This document shows, one piece after another, positions 9,347-20,920 of a stretch of 64,000 bases of DNA. The stretch comes from Hemileia vastatrix (taxonomy: Eukaryota; Basidiomycota; Pucciniomycetes; Pucciniales; Zaghouaniaceae): the NCBI GenBank assembly GCA_030280995.1, contig JASXTE010000013.1:15110501-15174500 (forward strand), read 5' to 3'. The first letter of the stretch is position 1. Every line of letters starts with the position of its first letter. A model generated the notes under the pieces. The model was not told the DNA's origin. It worked only from the letters and a program-made list of their open reading frames with translations, and made no database searches. Position numbers and translations under genes: made by a program.

Positions 9347-10725
9347 CAGTGGGGTGACAAAAGTATCCACCTGCTGCATGCATTATCTTCACGATCACCT
9401 TTTTCATTTTCTTCCTCATACCACCACAACAGCCACTCACGCCACCAGGGGAATACTGGTTATTTTCCTTACCTCCTATTCTACCCAATCTCTTCACCTA
9501 TGCCTCAAACTCCAGCTCAGAAAAAGTATTTGACAACCGAGGAGAAGGCCAAAATTGTTGGCATGTCAATGTGGGGTGCCAATCCCTATCAAATCTCACA
9601 ACGTTATGGCTTTCCTCGGGCCACTGTGCGTGATATCATCAAAAAACATGATGTCACTGGCACAGTGGAGACTGCCCCTTGCTGTGGCCGACCTTGCAAA
9701 ACAACAGAGTGTGACATGCGTGAAATAGCATGAAGCCTAAAAAAAAATAGAAAATCAACAAAAGCAGAAATTGCTGACACCCTTACTTCCAATATATCTG
9801 CTCGAACCCTGTCCCGACGTGCAAAAGAACTTAATTTCCATAGCCGAGTTGCTGTTAAAAAGCCATTTATCAATACCACGCATGAAAGTTGACGCCTCAA
9901 ATTTGCTCGTGAGCACTTGAACTGGACAGTTAGTGATTGGAATTTGGTCCTGTGGTCTGACGAGTCAAGTTTTGAGATTGGCAAGCAGTCAAGACAAGTA
10001 TTAGTGTGGTGTCAAGCTAAAGAAAAGTTTGATAAGGATTGTCTCACACCCACTTTCAAGAGTGGGCGTTTTTCTGTAATGGTATGGGGCTCTTTTCATG
10101 GTAATGTGAAGGGTCCACTTGTTTTTCTTCCTCCCAAGCAGCGAACAACAAAGCACTTCATTGAGAATGTCTACCTTTCAAATTTACTCCCCTGGCTTGC
10201 AAAACATGATGAGGACAACCAACTTACACTCATGGAAGATAATGCCCCAATACATACCTCTCAACTCGCCAATGACTTCCGAAGCACTGTCAGCTTACGA
10301 AAGATGCTAAACTGGCCAGCCCAGTCTCCTGACCTCAATCCAATTGAGAACGTTTGGAAGGACCTCAAAGATGTGATTTCCATGCATTATCAGCCAAAGA
10401 CGATACCTGAAATGCGTGAGGCAATTCAACAGGCTTGGGATGACCTTCCAAGCCAAAAGTTAGATAATTTGATTGCATCTATGCCTGCCAGGATGCAGGC
10501 TGTGGTTGATGCCAATGGTGGCTCAACCCGTTGGTGAGATGAGGGTTGTCATTTGTTATAATTTCATTCTTTTTATAAAAACATTGGCAAATCAAAAATT
10601 TATTGCAATGATTGTTTTCTACATGGTTGTCTGAGTCGTGAGGTACCATGTTGCATATGTGTAGAGTGAGTATTTATTGAGATACAACGAAATGAAAACA
10701 GGTGGATACTTTTGTCACCCCACTG
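9347..10725 (+). mobile_element. Tc1/mariner element B
   Basis: 27-base perfect inverted repeats (9347-9373 and 10699-10725) starting CAGTGGGGTGACAAAAG, flanked by TA at 9345-9346 and 10726-10727. It was inserted exactly into the TA next to element A. The perfect ends suggest it is younger than A. Confidence 0.95.
9500..10537 (+). pseudogene. Tc1/mariner transposase of element B (two stops)
   Basis: One frame from ATG 9500 to TGA 10537, about 345 codons, the normal length for Tc1 transposases. HTH domains and a GRP linker (CCGRPCKTT) are followed by an intact DD34E triad: LWSDESSF, LMEDNAPIHTS and NPIENVW. Two TGA codons interrupt it, at 9731 (after MREIA) and near 9890 (THES, stop, RLKFA). 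At both places relatives usually have Arg, so CGA to TGA (CpG decay) is the simple explanation. It ends with the typical DANGGSTRW. Confidence 0.92.
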
Positions 10726-10947
10726 TACATTCCGTCAGCATTGTGCCCTAACCTAATATGACATTTCACTACTCCTATGTCATAATAAATTGAACTACCA
10801 TAGTTCAGTCATGGATAAGGACCCTCTAGCAGGTGCCAGCTTTTTTCCCAGTGCTGTCTTATATAAGAGAGCAAGAATAACGTCACTTACCATACATTAG
10901 ATTTAAAAGTTGTAAGTATTAGGAGTGCTAGCTACAGAGATAATTGT

Positions 10948-11141
10948 CACTACAGCACATATTTGTTTCGCCATGGGGCGCAACAATTACGCAACAGTTG
11001 TGCAACAGTTACGAAACAATTGTTTTTTGCACTTAAGACCCACCTAAGACCTTTAAGTGCCCAAGATAATTGTTATATAACTGTTGCGTAATTGTTGCGC
11101 CATTGTTGCGCGCCAAGACGAAACGAATATTTATTGTAGTG
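10948..11141. mobile_element. CACTA-ended MITE, 194 bp
   Basis: Starts CACTACAG and ends TTGTAGTG, with long imperfect inverted repeats (GTTTCG...GCGCAACAATTACGCAACAG against its complement) covering most of its length. It is flanked by a 3-bp duplication TGT (10945-10947 and 11142-11144). No coding capacity. Termini and duplication length fit the CACTA (EnSpm) superfamily. Confidence 0.85.
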
Positions 11142-11144
11142 TGT

Positions 11145-11482
11145 TAATGTAAAAAAGAGTGCAAGTCAAAATAAAAAGAAAAAAAAAATCTAAATTGATA
11201 CATAAAATCATAAATTTTATGTTTAGTTGGGTGCAGCACTCCAATTTAAATTGATTTCTATCATAATTATTATAATTATGGGGAAGTCTAAAACTTCTAA
11301 TAAAAATATTGTAATTGTTCCCAATGTCCTTTATTTGCAACTATTCTGCATGCACGTCATGAACTGGAAAATTGAATTATTTTAAAAACTTGCGGGTTTG
11401 GTGACAAAGTAATCAGCCTCTAATGCAATTATTGTTACTAATTTTATATTCTAATAGGATAATTTTTACAAGAATGGCTACT
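11145..11482. other. Intergenic, nothing recognised
   Basis: AT-rich sequence downstream of the host gene. Nothing identifiable; it may include the 3' untranslated region of the gene ending at 11483. Confidence 0.5.
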
Positions 11483-13974
11483 TTAAAGTTCCCAATCATC
11501 TACATTCCAGCCACAGATTGAAATCATATGCTTTTCCTCATTAATAGTCTCACCAGTTGTTGATATTTCTTTGTCATCATACGAATGTGGATCTGGCTTT
11601 CTAAGTCTGATTTGTTTCAAACGCATTTTGTTTTTCCGTTCAGAAAATTGGCTGCCTCTGTGATTGATATCATATTTGATTTGCACTAAATCGCCAGACG
11701 GGTGTTTAATAACTTGGGCTTTTTGCATCAAAGTTTTCTAAGGAGAAGACAAGATGAAATATTATTAAAAATGATATCTGAGTAACTAAAATCTCAATGA
11801 CAAACCCATGGTCGTAGAGTATTTGATTTTGCTTGTGATGTAAGATCCTCCTCTGGTACGAATTCAGGTATCCAAGATGCAATCTCGGATGCGCTGGGAA
11901 GATTTGTCCATATGCAGAGAGTTGACACTTGAATGGGTAGAATCAAATTGAGGCCCACAAAATCATTTGGCTGAGCATCTGCAAAAAGAAAAAAAAATGA
12001 ATGAAATAATGATGAAGAGAATATTATCGAAACTTTCCAAAAATTGATTTAGAAAGTTTGGGTTTGGTTCAAATTAAGCACCTCTATCACTTATCCAACA
12101 TTGATCTTTATGACCACTGACAGCCAAATGAAATTTGGAAATTTGGTTTGGAGAAGGAATGAATGAAGAGATGAATAAACACCGATCGTTGTGGCATGGT
12201 GCCCAGCCAACTTGAGACTGCTGCAAAAGAAAAGAGTAAGAGGAAGATGGTGATGGAATCGGATAAAAGGGATATGGGATAAGATGTGGGTTTGAAGATT
12301 TTAAGACTTGATTGAGATGAGCCAAGGCATCTGACTTTGAAAAAAAAGTATTTGTGGAAGATTAACAAAATTGGGGAACGATTAAAAAAAGAGAATAAAA
12401 GATGAAGATGAAAGAATAGTAATGCGTACGATAAGACGAGGTTTGATAGGAGGAAGGGCGAATTGATCAATGTAATGATAAAAATTTGTTGATATGACAA
12501 TGGGAAGAATGTTAGACCAGATGAAAAACTGAAGATCAAAAGCGGTTTGTAGATAAGGGGAAGTGGAAGAAGGGGGAGAAGAATCAAAAGAAGCAAGTTG
12601 AAGTATAAATCTTCTTGCAAGATATTGAGGAATAAACGCAGCAAGAGGGAATGATTTCAAAGAGATGGGATAAAGCAAGGCTTATTTTTTAGAAAAGGGG
12701 GGCATTAGGGAACGTCAGAATGGAGGGAATACATATGAGTGAATGATATGACCAACGATGTGGATGAGAATGAGTGAGAGCGACAGGATGGAGATGGCCC
12801 AAGAATTTTGCAGAGTCTATGAGCTGATGAGATTGAAAGGGTATTGGTAAGAAAGATGATGAGATAATGATAATGAAAAAACAACGCAACCGCCGTGTAA
12901 AGTGAATCAATAAAAGGTGGATAAAATTCAGAATACTGGTTGATAATGAACAAAGCGACGCATATGCATGGATCATAATGAATAACCAAACATTAGGATC
13001 AAATAGAGCGGAAAGGCCATAATGAATAACAATGAGTGACTTGAGATGCATTGATGAGAATTGTCAACACGCGAGGGACCCACAATGAATAGACAAGTCG
13101 GATGGGAAGCCACAGTGCATAGGGTGTATTTACCTACCCCAGCAAGTGTGTGTGGCGCATTAAAGATTCGGAGATGGAGATTGTCTGAATTTCGATCTTG
13201 TGAAATCCAGTCAGAGAGTTGCTGGGTTGGTGTTTACGCGTTTGTCCATTGTTTGAGCAGATGGTCATGATTGGATAGCGTGAAATTATATTTTGAACAA
13301 ATATTGGTGGATGGTTGAATAGATATAATTGTATTTTTTCAAATACAGCATCACATCAGTTCATATAATCAATTTTACATAAAAACATCACTAATCGCTA
13401 CTATAAAACTGTAACTCACTGTCTTGCTTAAGTTTCTATTCCGCCGTTCATTCCATAGGATAATTTCAGCAATAAACCAATATGAACTCATCCACCGAAG
13501 CATTCCTCTAATCTTCTCGTCTTCATCCTGTTCTTTGATAACCATCACTCCACTGATCTTGAGATAGTATTCGCCAGTCTTTATCAAGTCGGCCTTTTCG
13601 TCTACCTCCACTTCTTCTTTTTCAACGTCCGCTTCATCTTGTTCTTCCTCTTCTTCTATCTCTCCAAGCTTGCTTTCACTTGCTAAATACGTGTATTTGG
13701 GAATATTCATTCTAAATAAATCCTTGGGAAATCGGCTCTTCATAGCAACTATGGCCTGGTGTTTATTCTCGCCTCCCTTCTGATCTTTCTCTTCCTTCCT
13801 TAACATATCCCTCATTCTTTTCATCCCTCTGATACCTACTTGCTCTGGCATTTTGATTTCAGTCTTCATGAAATTGTTCATTATCACTAAAACTATAGTG
13901 GATATCACCATCATGCGACAAATCATTCTTGTTAAATTCCGCCCCGGCGGTATTTGCGGCAAAATATCGCTCAT
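11483..13974 (-). CDS. Seven-exon gene, 625-residue protein of unknown function
   Basis: Predicted exons: 13974-13420, 13221-13138, 13039-12733, 12680-12430, 12334-12082, 11978-11806 and 11737-11483. All phases agree and the sum is 1878 bases (625 residues plus stop). Every intron has GT...AG ends (GTGAGT/CAG, GTAGGT/AAG, GTATTC/AAG, GTACGC/AAG, GTGCTT/CAG, GTTTGT/TAG). The N-terminus has a hydrophobic stretch (MMVISTIVLVIMNNF) and an acidic run (EIEEEEEQDEADVEKEE). The middle is strongly hydrophobic (NVWLFIMIHAYASLCSLS, then FIIIISSSFLPI, FFIWSNILPIVI), suggesting several membrane segments. The C-terminal third is soluble, with KHPSGDLVQIKYDIN, and ends DDWEL. I do not recognise the family. 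It is the only gene here without transposon character. The hydrophobic run inside exon 3 could hide another intron, but no frame-keeping one was found. Confidence 0.6.
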
Positions 13975-14315
13975 CTTCCAGTTCTACCTACTATAGCGCC
14001 TTGACACTTCGACACTGTTTTCAGTAATAAATACAATAATTATAAGAAGCATGATCTCAGCTATTTTTGAAATGCAAATGCAGATACTTTATGCACTTTG
14101 ATCAACTAACAGGTTTGATATTGTTTTGTTGACACCACTGTTGATGTCGATGCCGATAATATCGGTGGTATCAATGTTCGAGTTGAACATATAGTTTAGT
14201 CTAGCGTAGCGCGGGGATTCGGAATAAAGTTATGGTTCATACCAAGGAAAAAGTAGTGTTGGTCCACGGGTATCCAGCACTCGGCCTGATGCATATAGCA
14301 TAGTGTATCTAGTAA
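13975..14315. other. Upstream region of the host gene
   Basis: Presumed promoter side of the seven-exon gene. It contains a small palindrome CCGATAATATCGG near 14153. No gene seen. Confidence 0.4.
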
Positions 14316-14735
14316 GAGCATGTACAATCGTCCATCAAATTAGCCCAATTATGCAATTTTTTTGCATTAATTTGCCATTTTTGCTCCAATTGTCACTTTT
14401 GCTAATGTTCATCAAAAAATTATCTTTATAAATACAAATTGCATAATTGACAATAATGGAGGATAATTGAGCACCATATGATCTTAACACCACATGACAT
14501 AAGGTTCTTATGTATTTAATTCTCAATTTTTTCTACTTTATGTCATTTTGTATCTATTTTTGCAGATTCAACATCTACCCTTCAACATGACACATTTCAC
14601 TTTTTTTTCTTAGCCCGTTTTTTCTCACATACCGTTTCCTCCACTTTCATCTGCCCCATATATTATTTCTTCATCTTCTTCTTCCCTGCACCATTTTTTC
14701 ATTCTGCACACTATTTTCCACCTTTATCTTTTGAA

Positions 14736-15640
14736 ATGAGTCCAGACACCTCTATTGAGTTATCTCCTCTCACACAACCAATACCATCCCCTCTCACACA
14801 ACCATCACCATCACTAAGTTACCCAGCAAAATCCCGAAAGCCTAGATCAGCTAACTGGTCACCCCTTGAAGACAAGCAACTTGCTAAATCTTGACTTCAT
14901 GTCAGCCAAAAGCCTATTTTTGGTAAAAATCAGACTGGTGACATGTTCTACCAGCCATTGATCAAAAACTTCAATATTTTTACTGTAGGAATCAAAAGGG
15001 ATGTGGACCAAATATGCAATTGGTATGTTTATTCAGGCCTCCACTTGATTTTATTTTATCATACTTATTTGTGCTTAAAGTTGGAGTATAATCAACACTG
15101 CAACTCAAAAATTCTCAGTGATTTATAATTCCCTTGAAAAAAAATCAACCCAGTGGTTCCAATCCAATGATGTGGCTTGAAGCTGCAAAAGAGGAATATC
15201 AACACCAATCAAAGGATGCTTCTTTTAAAATGGAGGATGCCTGGGAGGTTTTACATCATGCACCAAAGTGGAATCCCAATCTTACTAGTCACCAAGCAAT
15301 TTGTCACACTCCAAATCCTGAGATTGAAGTTGGAAACTCTGAAAATTATTCTCCTTCTCTTCCTTCCGCCTCTTCTTTTTCTCACGTTGCCAGGCCAATC
15401 AGTACAAAACATGCAAAACATTTAAAATCAGCTGGCACTGATTTCAAAGAGGAACATTTAAAGGTGGTTCAGGAAAGTAATAGGATTGCTAAATCTTCTT
15501 CAGAAAGAGACAATATGGCAAAAGACATTGAAATTTTATTACAGTCTGAGGAAGATTGCCCTGATGAGCTGGCTAAGTTTGAATTGAGGCTTTTGAAAAA
15601 GAAGATTCATAAGTGCTTGAGAAAGGAGGACGAGGATTAG
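14736..15640 (+). pseudogene. NAM-associated/trihelix-like DNA-binding protein of H2
   Basis: ATG 14736 opens a Pro/Ser-rich leader, then RSANWSPLEDKQLAKS, a TGA where the family has Trp (TGG to TGA), and LHVSQKPIFGKNQTGDMFYQ, the helix-turn-helix region of NAM-like proteins that partner Harbinger transposases. An intron probably starts at 15023 (GTATGT) after RDVDQICN, and coding resumes near 15120. After a frame change the C-terminal part (15177-15640) shows FKMEDAWEVLHHAPKW and RPISTKHAKH, matching the No-apical-meristem-associated C-terminal domain, and ends in a charged helix. Distinct from the Myb-like proteins of H1 and H3. Broken by a stop and at least one shift. Confidence 0.7.
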
Positions 15641-16234
15641 GATGAAATTGGACTATATTTAGATAGGATTTTAGCTTTAGATCTGGAGGTTTATTGCATG
15701 TTACAGAAACTTGCAATGTATAGTCATGAAAATTTATCATCTATGATAGAAAATATGATTGTTTGGGAATAAAAGAATTGATTGATCCAATGTGGAGCTT
15801 TTTGAAAACAAAAAATTATTGAATATGCAATCTCATATCCTTAAATGATAATGTGAGCATTATCTCCCCATTAAATTTACTTTGTTTGATGCAAAATGAT
15901 GACAAAACTTGCTACTTTCCATTAGAAAATGAGACAATGGTAGGGCAACTCACATTAATTCAAAATAAGTTGCATAATGCTCCAGATAAATTTGATGATT
16001 TTTCATGAAAACAATTATTTAATATTACTAGGAAATTAATTTGGCAACATGAAAATTAGAACTCCTTGTATTAATTTTATAAAATCAAGTAAAATTAAAA
16101 ATTATAATTTATCATGTAAATCAGAATAGCCTACTACAATTACATGTCCTCAACCATATCCTCATTTTCTAGCTCTTTAATCCATTTCTTCTTCTCAAAT
16201 TTAGCTTTAGATGTAAAACAGCCTTTTGGTAAAA
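15641..16234. other. Spacer of H2 between converging genes
   Basis: AT-rich, no open frame of note. It separates the 3' ends of the NAM-like (+) and Tet-like (-) genes, as the tandem repeat does in H1. No repeat seen here. Confidence 0.5.
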
Positions 16235-17224
16235 TTATAAATTATCCTTATTTGTAGGATCTTTTACCAAAAGATCACTTAAATTCTCGACAAGATAAGT
16301 AAGCTTTTCTAAAACATTCATCTCTACATACCCTGATATTTCTGGTACAATTTTTTTGAGATTTATGTGGACTGCACATAACCTTTTAGTGACCTGAAAA
16401 GATGATCCCAACCTGGTGCAAGTTCCATGTTTCATGCAAAAAGTTGTCTGATGAATAAAAGAGTTAGAAGGCCATATACTTATCCATAATCTTTCAACTA
16501 TCTCCAAATCTAACATCCATCCATGGTCAGGGAAAAAGGAGTTTCTGGCTGTTTGACTAGGATATTCTGAGTTCCTAGTTCCCTCAGAAAGTTTCCCTGA
16601 TAAGGTTTTTGGCATCCAGACTCCAAGAGAAGTATCTGTAGCATCTTCATCAGTATGAGGGCTATTGCTGAAGCCATCATTTGTCCAAGATGTATTTACA
16701 CCAAATGCTTCTTGATCCCCATGAGGAGGGAGTCCCAAATCACCACAAAAAGACAACACCTGCTCATAACATATAGAGGAGATTTCCTGAAAAATTTATA
16801 TAATTTGTAGATAAATTCTAAATGCTGCTTCACTTGTTCAATACAGAGGTTCCCAATTGAGTAAAATCCTTGAAATTCAAAACAATGATAATTAAAATTT
16901 GAAATAAAAATTAAATTGAAATATAAATAGATATTTTTAATAATAACATACCAACATTAAGGACATGATCATATGCAGCCTTTTTATCTCCCCCAAACAT
17001 CTTCCCATGACCACCTGCTACCTTATGCAACCTTTAAAAGTAATTTTATGTTCCAGTTATTTGAATTAGCTGCAGCATAATCTGACATCATCTAGATTTC
17101 CAAGACTGTTTAAATTTTCAAGAGTATATGATTTGAAAATGACTAGTAGCATTGATTCTTTTTTCAGATCAAGAAATGCTGTCCCCTGTTCTGAAAAATT
17201 ATAGATCCCATTACTAAGGTACAG
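16235..17224 (-). pseudogene. Tet/JBP-like oxygenase of H2, C-terminal part
   Basis: The 5' side is cut by element F at 17224. Reading down the minus strand: SEQGTAFLDLKKESMLLVI, then a segment with VGGHGK-like and KKAAYDHVLN residues, an intron starting GTATGT near 16951, and the catalytic part 16790-16235. That part shows the intact metal pair in SPHTDEDATDTSLGVW (HxD), then FFPDHGWMLDLEIVE, ISIWPSNSFIHQTT (second His ligand) and TRLGSSFQV (Arg expected to hold 2-oxoglutarate). FPDH, IW, HQxT and SFQ line up with the H1 and H3 copies. All catalytic residues of the fold are therefore visible. Stops upstream and the 8.5-kb insertion make it a pseudogene. Confidence 0.6.
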
Positions 17225-18346
17225 TGTGGTAGTCTAAATTTTATTAGGGCACCCAAGTTTATTATAAAAGGATTTTTGGAAACAATTTCTGAGATTGGAA
17301 AGGCCAATATAATTTTTAAATGGTTATATTAAAGAAATTGAGTATTAAAAGTGGTTTAAAAGGGTAAATTTTTATGGGTCAAGATTTAACAAATAATTAC
17401 TGGACAGGAAGTGCAATTATAGGTTTAAAAGTGCATGGATATAAAATTCAGGAGTCTCAAGAACCTTTGCAAATCTTGTGGAATTTTTACTATTTTGTAC
17501 AATTTTTAATAACTTTATAAAGTATTTTTGGTTATTTTTGATTTTTCATAATTTACTTAAATTTGATAATTTTTTACTAGGTGAATAGGGCTGGGAAGAT
17601 TGAGAAAAATAGAATGGATTATAAAAGAGAAGTAGCTCTATCATCTGTAAATTTTCTACATTTTTATTGATATTTTAAAGGTTCTAATTGAGTCCTGAAG
17701 TCTGTAAAAGCTCCAGAATGCTCCAGATGAGCTCCATACAAACTCTGGCGATCTCCAGATGAGCTCTGGAATGCTCCAGTTATGAAAAAAAGGTCACGTG
17801 ACATACTATGCATATAAAGCCTGTAGACTCAAAATTAGACATAACTAGACATACAATCAATCAATAACTTAACAACCAACCACAACAACACAAATTATAA
17901 CAATTATTATTTTTTTCATAACAAATTATAAAACTATAATACCCTTATAAAATAACATTTTTACATAAAATATGTTAATTTCACTCATCATCATATATAT
18001 TAACTTATAGGTTACCATTATAAAGGTCTCATAATAAGGGCTTTGAGTTTAACAACTAAATCATAAAAAAATAAAAGCTTCATAAAAACATATTTTCCCA
18101 TCATTTATATAACTTTTATAAATACAGCTTCACTGTTGTGATTCTCGACCTCATTAAAAAGAACACTGATTCTACATCTCAACACCATTAATAAAAAATA
18201 GTTTATTGGTCATCTCTTATTAAGTAGTGATTAAAGCTTAGTTAATTGTGAACTCTTTATTTAATTAAAGGGACAGGTTTTTCTTCATTTTATCCAACAC
18301 CTTTAGATTCTGCTTACAGCAAGGCAACTGTAAGAGTCTTTCTACA
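17225..18346 (+). repeat. 5' LTR of element F
   Basis: TG...CA ends, 1122 bases. It contains a repeated CTCCAGATGAGCTC near 17720-17780 and a TATAAAG near 17813 that could be the promoter. The 3' LTR is shorter (1029 bases) and diverged. Confidence 0.85.
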
Positions 18347-18350
18347 TTGG

Positions 18351-18367
18351 TGGCACCCAATGTGGGG
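18351..18367 (+). promoter_or_regulatory. Primer binding site of element F (tRNA-Lys type, decayed)
   Basis: TGGCACCCAATGTGGGG, a few bases after the LTR. It differs from the E site (TGGCGCCCAACGTGGGG) only at two CpG positions. The E form is complementary to the tRNA-Lys(CUU) 3' end used by several retroelements. Confidence 0.75.
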
Positions 18368-18484
18368 TTTGAATTTACTGGTCTTTTAATCAATCTTACT
18401 TGGTATCTGGACTATCTTAGCCTGAAAGAGGCTTATTTAACAAACACTTATCTTATTTTAATGTTTTAATCTTATACTTTTGGG

Positions 18485-20920
18485 ATGGCTTCTGCTGCTG
18501 GATCTAGTTTTTCTCTTCCTGTTAGTTCTTTGGTTAGGATTGTTACTTGGAATGTGCCTAAGTTTAATGGGGAAGAATTTTGATGATCTCTAACTTGTTA
18601 TGAAGCTGCTGCTGCTGTTGATGGGGCTTCACATTTGGACATGGTGAATCAGGTTAGGCTCTTTATTGTTAATAGAGAGGTGAAATTAGAGGTTATTGAG
18701 ATGGAAGGTTATAAGAAGTGGGACTTTTTAAAATTTTTAAAGGAGATGTTTGGTAGATGGGGTATTAGGTATACTATTTTTGGACCTCAACAAGATTGTC
18801 AGAAAATTGAAAGCTGAAGGTGGTGTTTCCAACGTGGTGGACTTCAAAATCTATGTAGGAAGTTTGCTGAAGTGGTGGATTATCTAATTCTGATGGAGGA
18901 GATTGGCCATGAAAATCAGGCAAAGAATTTTTTTTGGTCAGCATTTAGTAGGGAGATCAGGATAGATGTTTTGAAGGAACTGTCTAGGAACCACAAGATG
19001 AAGGACATGCCAAATGGGGAACAGAAATTACCTCCTTTAGAGATCATCAAAGAGAATATTCAGGCGTACTTGAAACTTATGGCTTTGGATCAGTATCAAA
19101 AATCCTGTACTCAATATGTTAGCAAGGTTAGTGAAATTTTGGCCAAAAATAATGACATTATAATCAAGGCTCAAGAGACAAAGAATGCTAAGTTGTGTCA
19201 GCCTGTTGCTAAGGTTAAGGGAGAGGTTGATAATAAAATGATGGATCATTCAGCTGACTTAACTAAGAAGCTCAAAATATTTGTTCAAGAAACTCAAAAG
19301 TCCAACAGAGTGCCTGCGGCTTCATCTTCAACTTCTTCTTCTTATCAGTCAAGAGGCTATGAGAGGAGGACGTATGGTAAAAATGGAAATGGAAACAGGT
19401 TTAATGGTCATGGAAATGGTAATTGTGGTGGTAATGGAAATAATAATGGTGGAAATGTTTATAGAGGTGGATATGGCAAGCCTAGGGTATGCTCCTATTG
19501 TAATAGGAGGGGGCACAAAGCAGCAGATTATTATTTTTAGGATAGGGATTTGCAGGCTGATAGAGTAAAATTTGATGGAAAGTTTTGAAAATTCCCTGAT
19601 GGATCTCTCACCAAACCTAGTGAAGAACAGGCAACCTCTGATTTAGTTAGGAGGAATATAATGGCTGAAAGGAGAGCAAGATTTGAAGAATTTACTGGTG
19701 ATGATGATGAAAATACTAAAGGTGGAAAAAAGAATGGTGGTGCTTATGGTGGAAAATCAGATAAGGGTATAGAAAAAGAGGTCAGTAAGGCCACTTTTAC
19801 AACTCCATATGGTGGATTACAGTTGGGAATGGTCTCTAGGGTGGATGGAAACTGTATGATTGATGAATATGATGTTGATGCTTCTAGAAGAGCAGCTGCT
19901 ACTAAAGCTAAAAGTAGCATTCAGAGCCAACTTTGGGTTAAACCAGGTAAGGTTTAAGTTAAAAGGATTGAAAAAAAACTTACAACAAGGAAAAAATTAA
20001 TAAAATGCAATAGGAAATGGCAGATATGGGGTCTCCCATTTATGGTAAATTTGATTTAAATAGTGAGCCAATGCCTGTGGATGAAGAATCTGATTCTGAG
20101 GAGCATTTACCAATAATTTCTCTTCCTAGACCAAGTTTTTCTGGTCCTACTACTACGGAAGGGGTAAGAAGAACCAGTGATGGATCTGGATCGGTGAAAG
20201 AAGCTGGTGATGGAGGTAGGGTTATGGTAGATGAAAATGTTATTATGGGGGGTTAAGAAAGAAATGTGGGTCCCCAAGAGGTGACCAGGGCCAAGGTTGT
20301 TAGAACTAAAAATCAATATGAAAGGCCAGTAGTATCTGGTCAAGAAAATGCTATGGAGATGGTTTTGGGTAGAGTGAATCAACTCCAGACCACTTTATCT
20401 TTAGGTGAATTATTTAAGATTATTCCTCCCCTTTCAGAGAAGCAAAGGAAGCACCTGAAAAGGAGAAGGGTATATTTTGGAGAGGTGGATTATATTTATA
20501 AAAATGAGGAAAATTTTGGAGAGGAAGTGGAAACTCATTTTCCTGCTCTTCTGGGGTATTTAATGGTTATGATAAATGGTAAAGTGGTTGAAGCCCTGGT
20601 GTATTCTGGTTCACAGATTAATTTAATTTCTTTGGAGCAAGAAACTATATTGGGCTTGCCAATTAAAAATGGTACTGATGGTAATTTAAGAGGCATATAT
20701 GGGCATGCTACAGAGTTTATGGGTACAGAAGAGCATTTCAAGTTTTACATTGGTGGATCTGTTTGAAGAGTGCACTTTTATGTGGCCAGGGGATCAGTAA
20801 AATTGGTTCTTGGTGGGCCCTTTTTGATGGGCTTTAAAGATAGGATAGGTTATCAGAGTGGTATGTGAATTAGTTTAGAGGTTACTGGTGACAATATGAG
20901 AAGGCTTCATTTACTATAAG
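18485..20920 (+). pseudogene. Gag-protease polyprotein of element F (broken)
   Basis: Homologous throughout to the intact Gag-protease of element E (58552-60933). Begins MASAAGSSFSLP and soon hits a stop (WNVPKFNGEEF then TGA). Capsid segment 18872-19250 includes HENQAKNFFWSAFSREIR. A Gly/Asn-rich insertion absent from E (about 19380-19470) precedes the zinc knuckle CSYCNRRGHKAADYYF, whose last Cys is Tyr. The protease region at about 20590 has a changed active site: YSGSQINLIS where E has DSGSQINLIS. Several stops and shifts separate the pieces. Gag packages the RNA; the protease would mature the polyprotein. Non-functional. Confidence 0.85.

Noticed and set aside
12689..13051. Overlapping short minus-strand frames as separate genes
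   Set aside because: They are exons, or alternative frames of exons, of one spliced gene (11483-13974); phases join cleanly.
14140..14170. Palindrome CCGATAATATCGG as an operator
   Set aside because: Short, single, with no supporting context.
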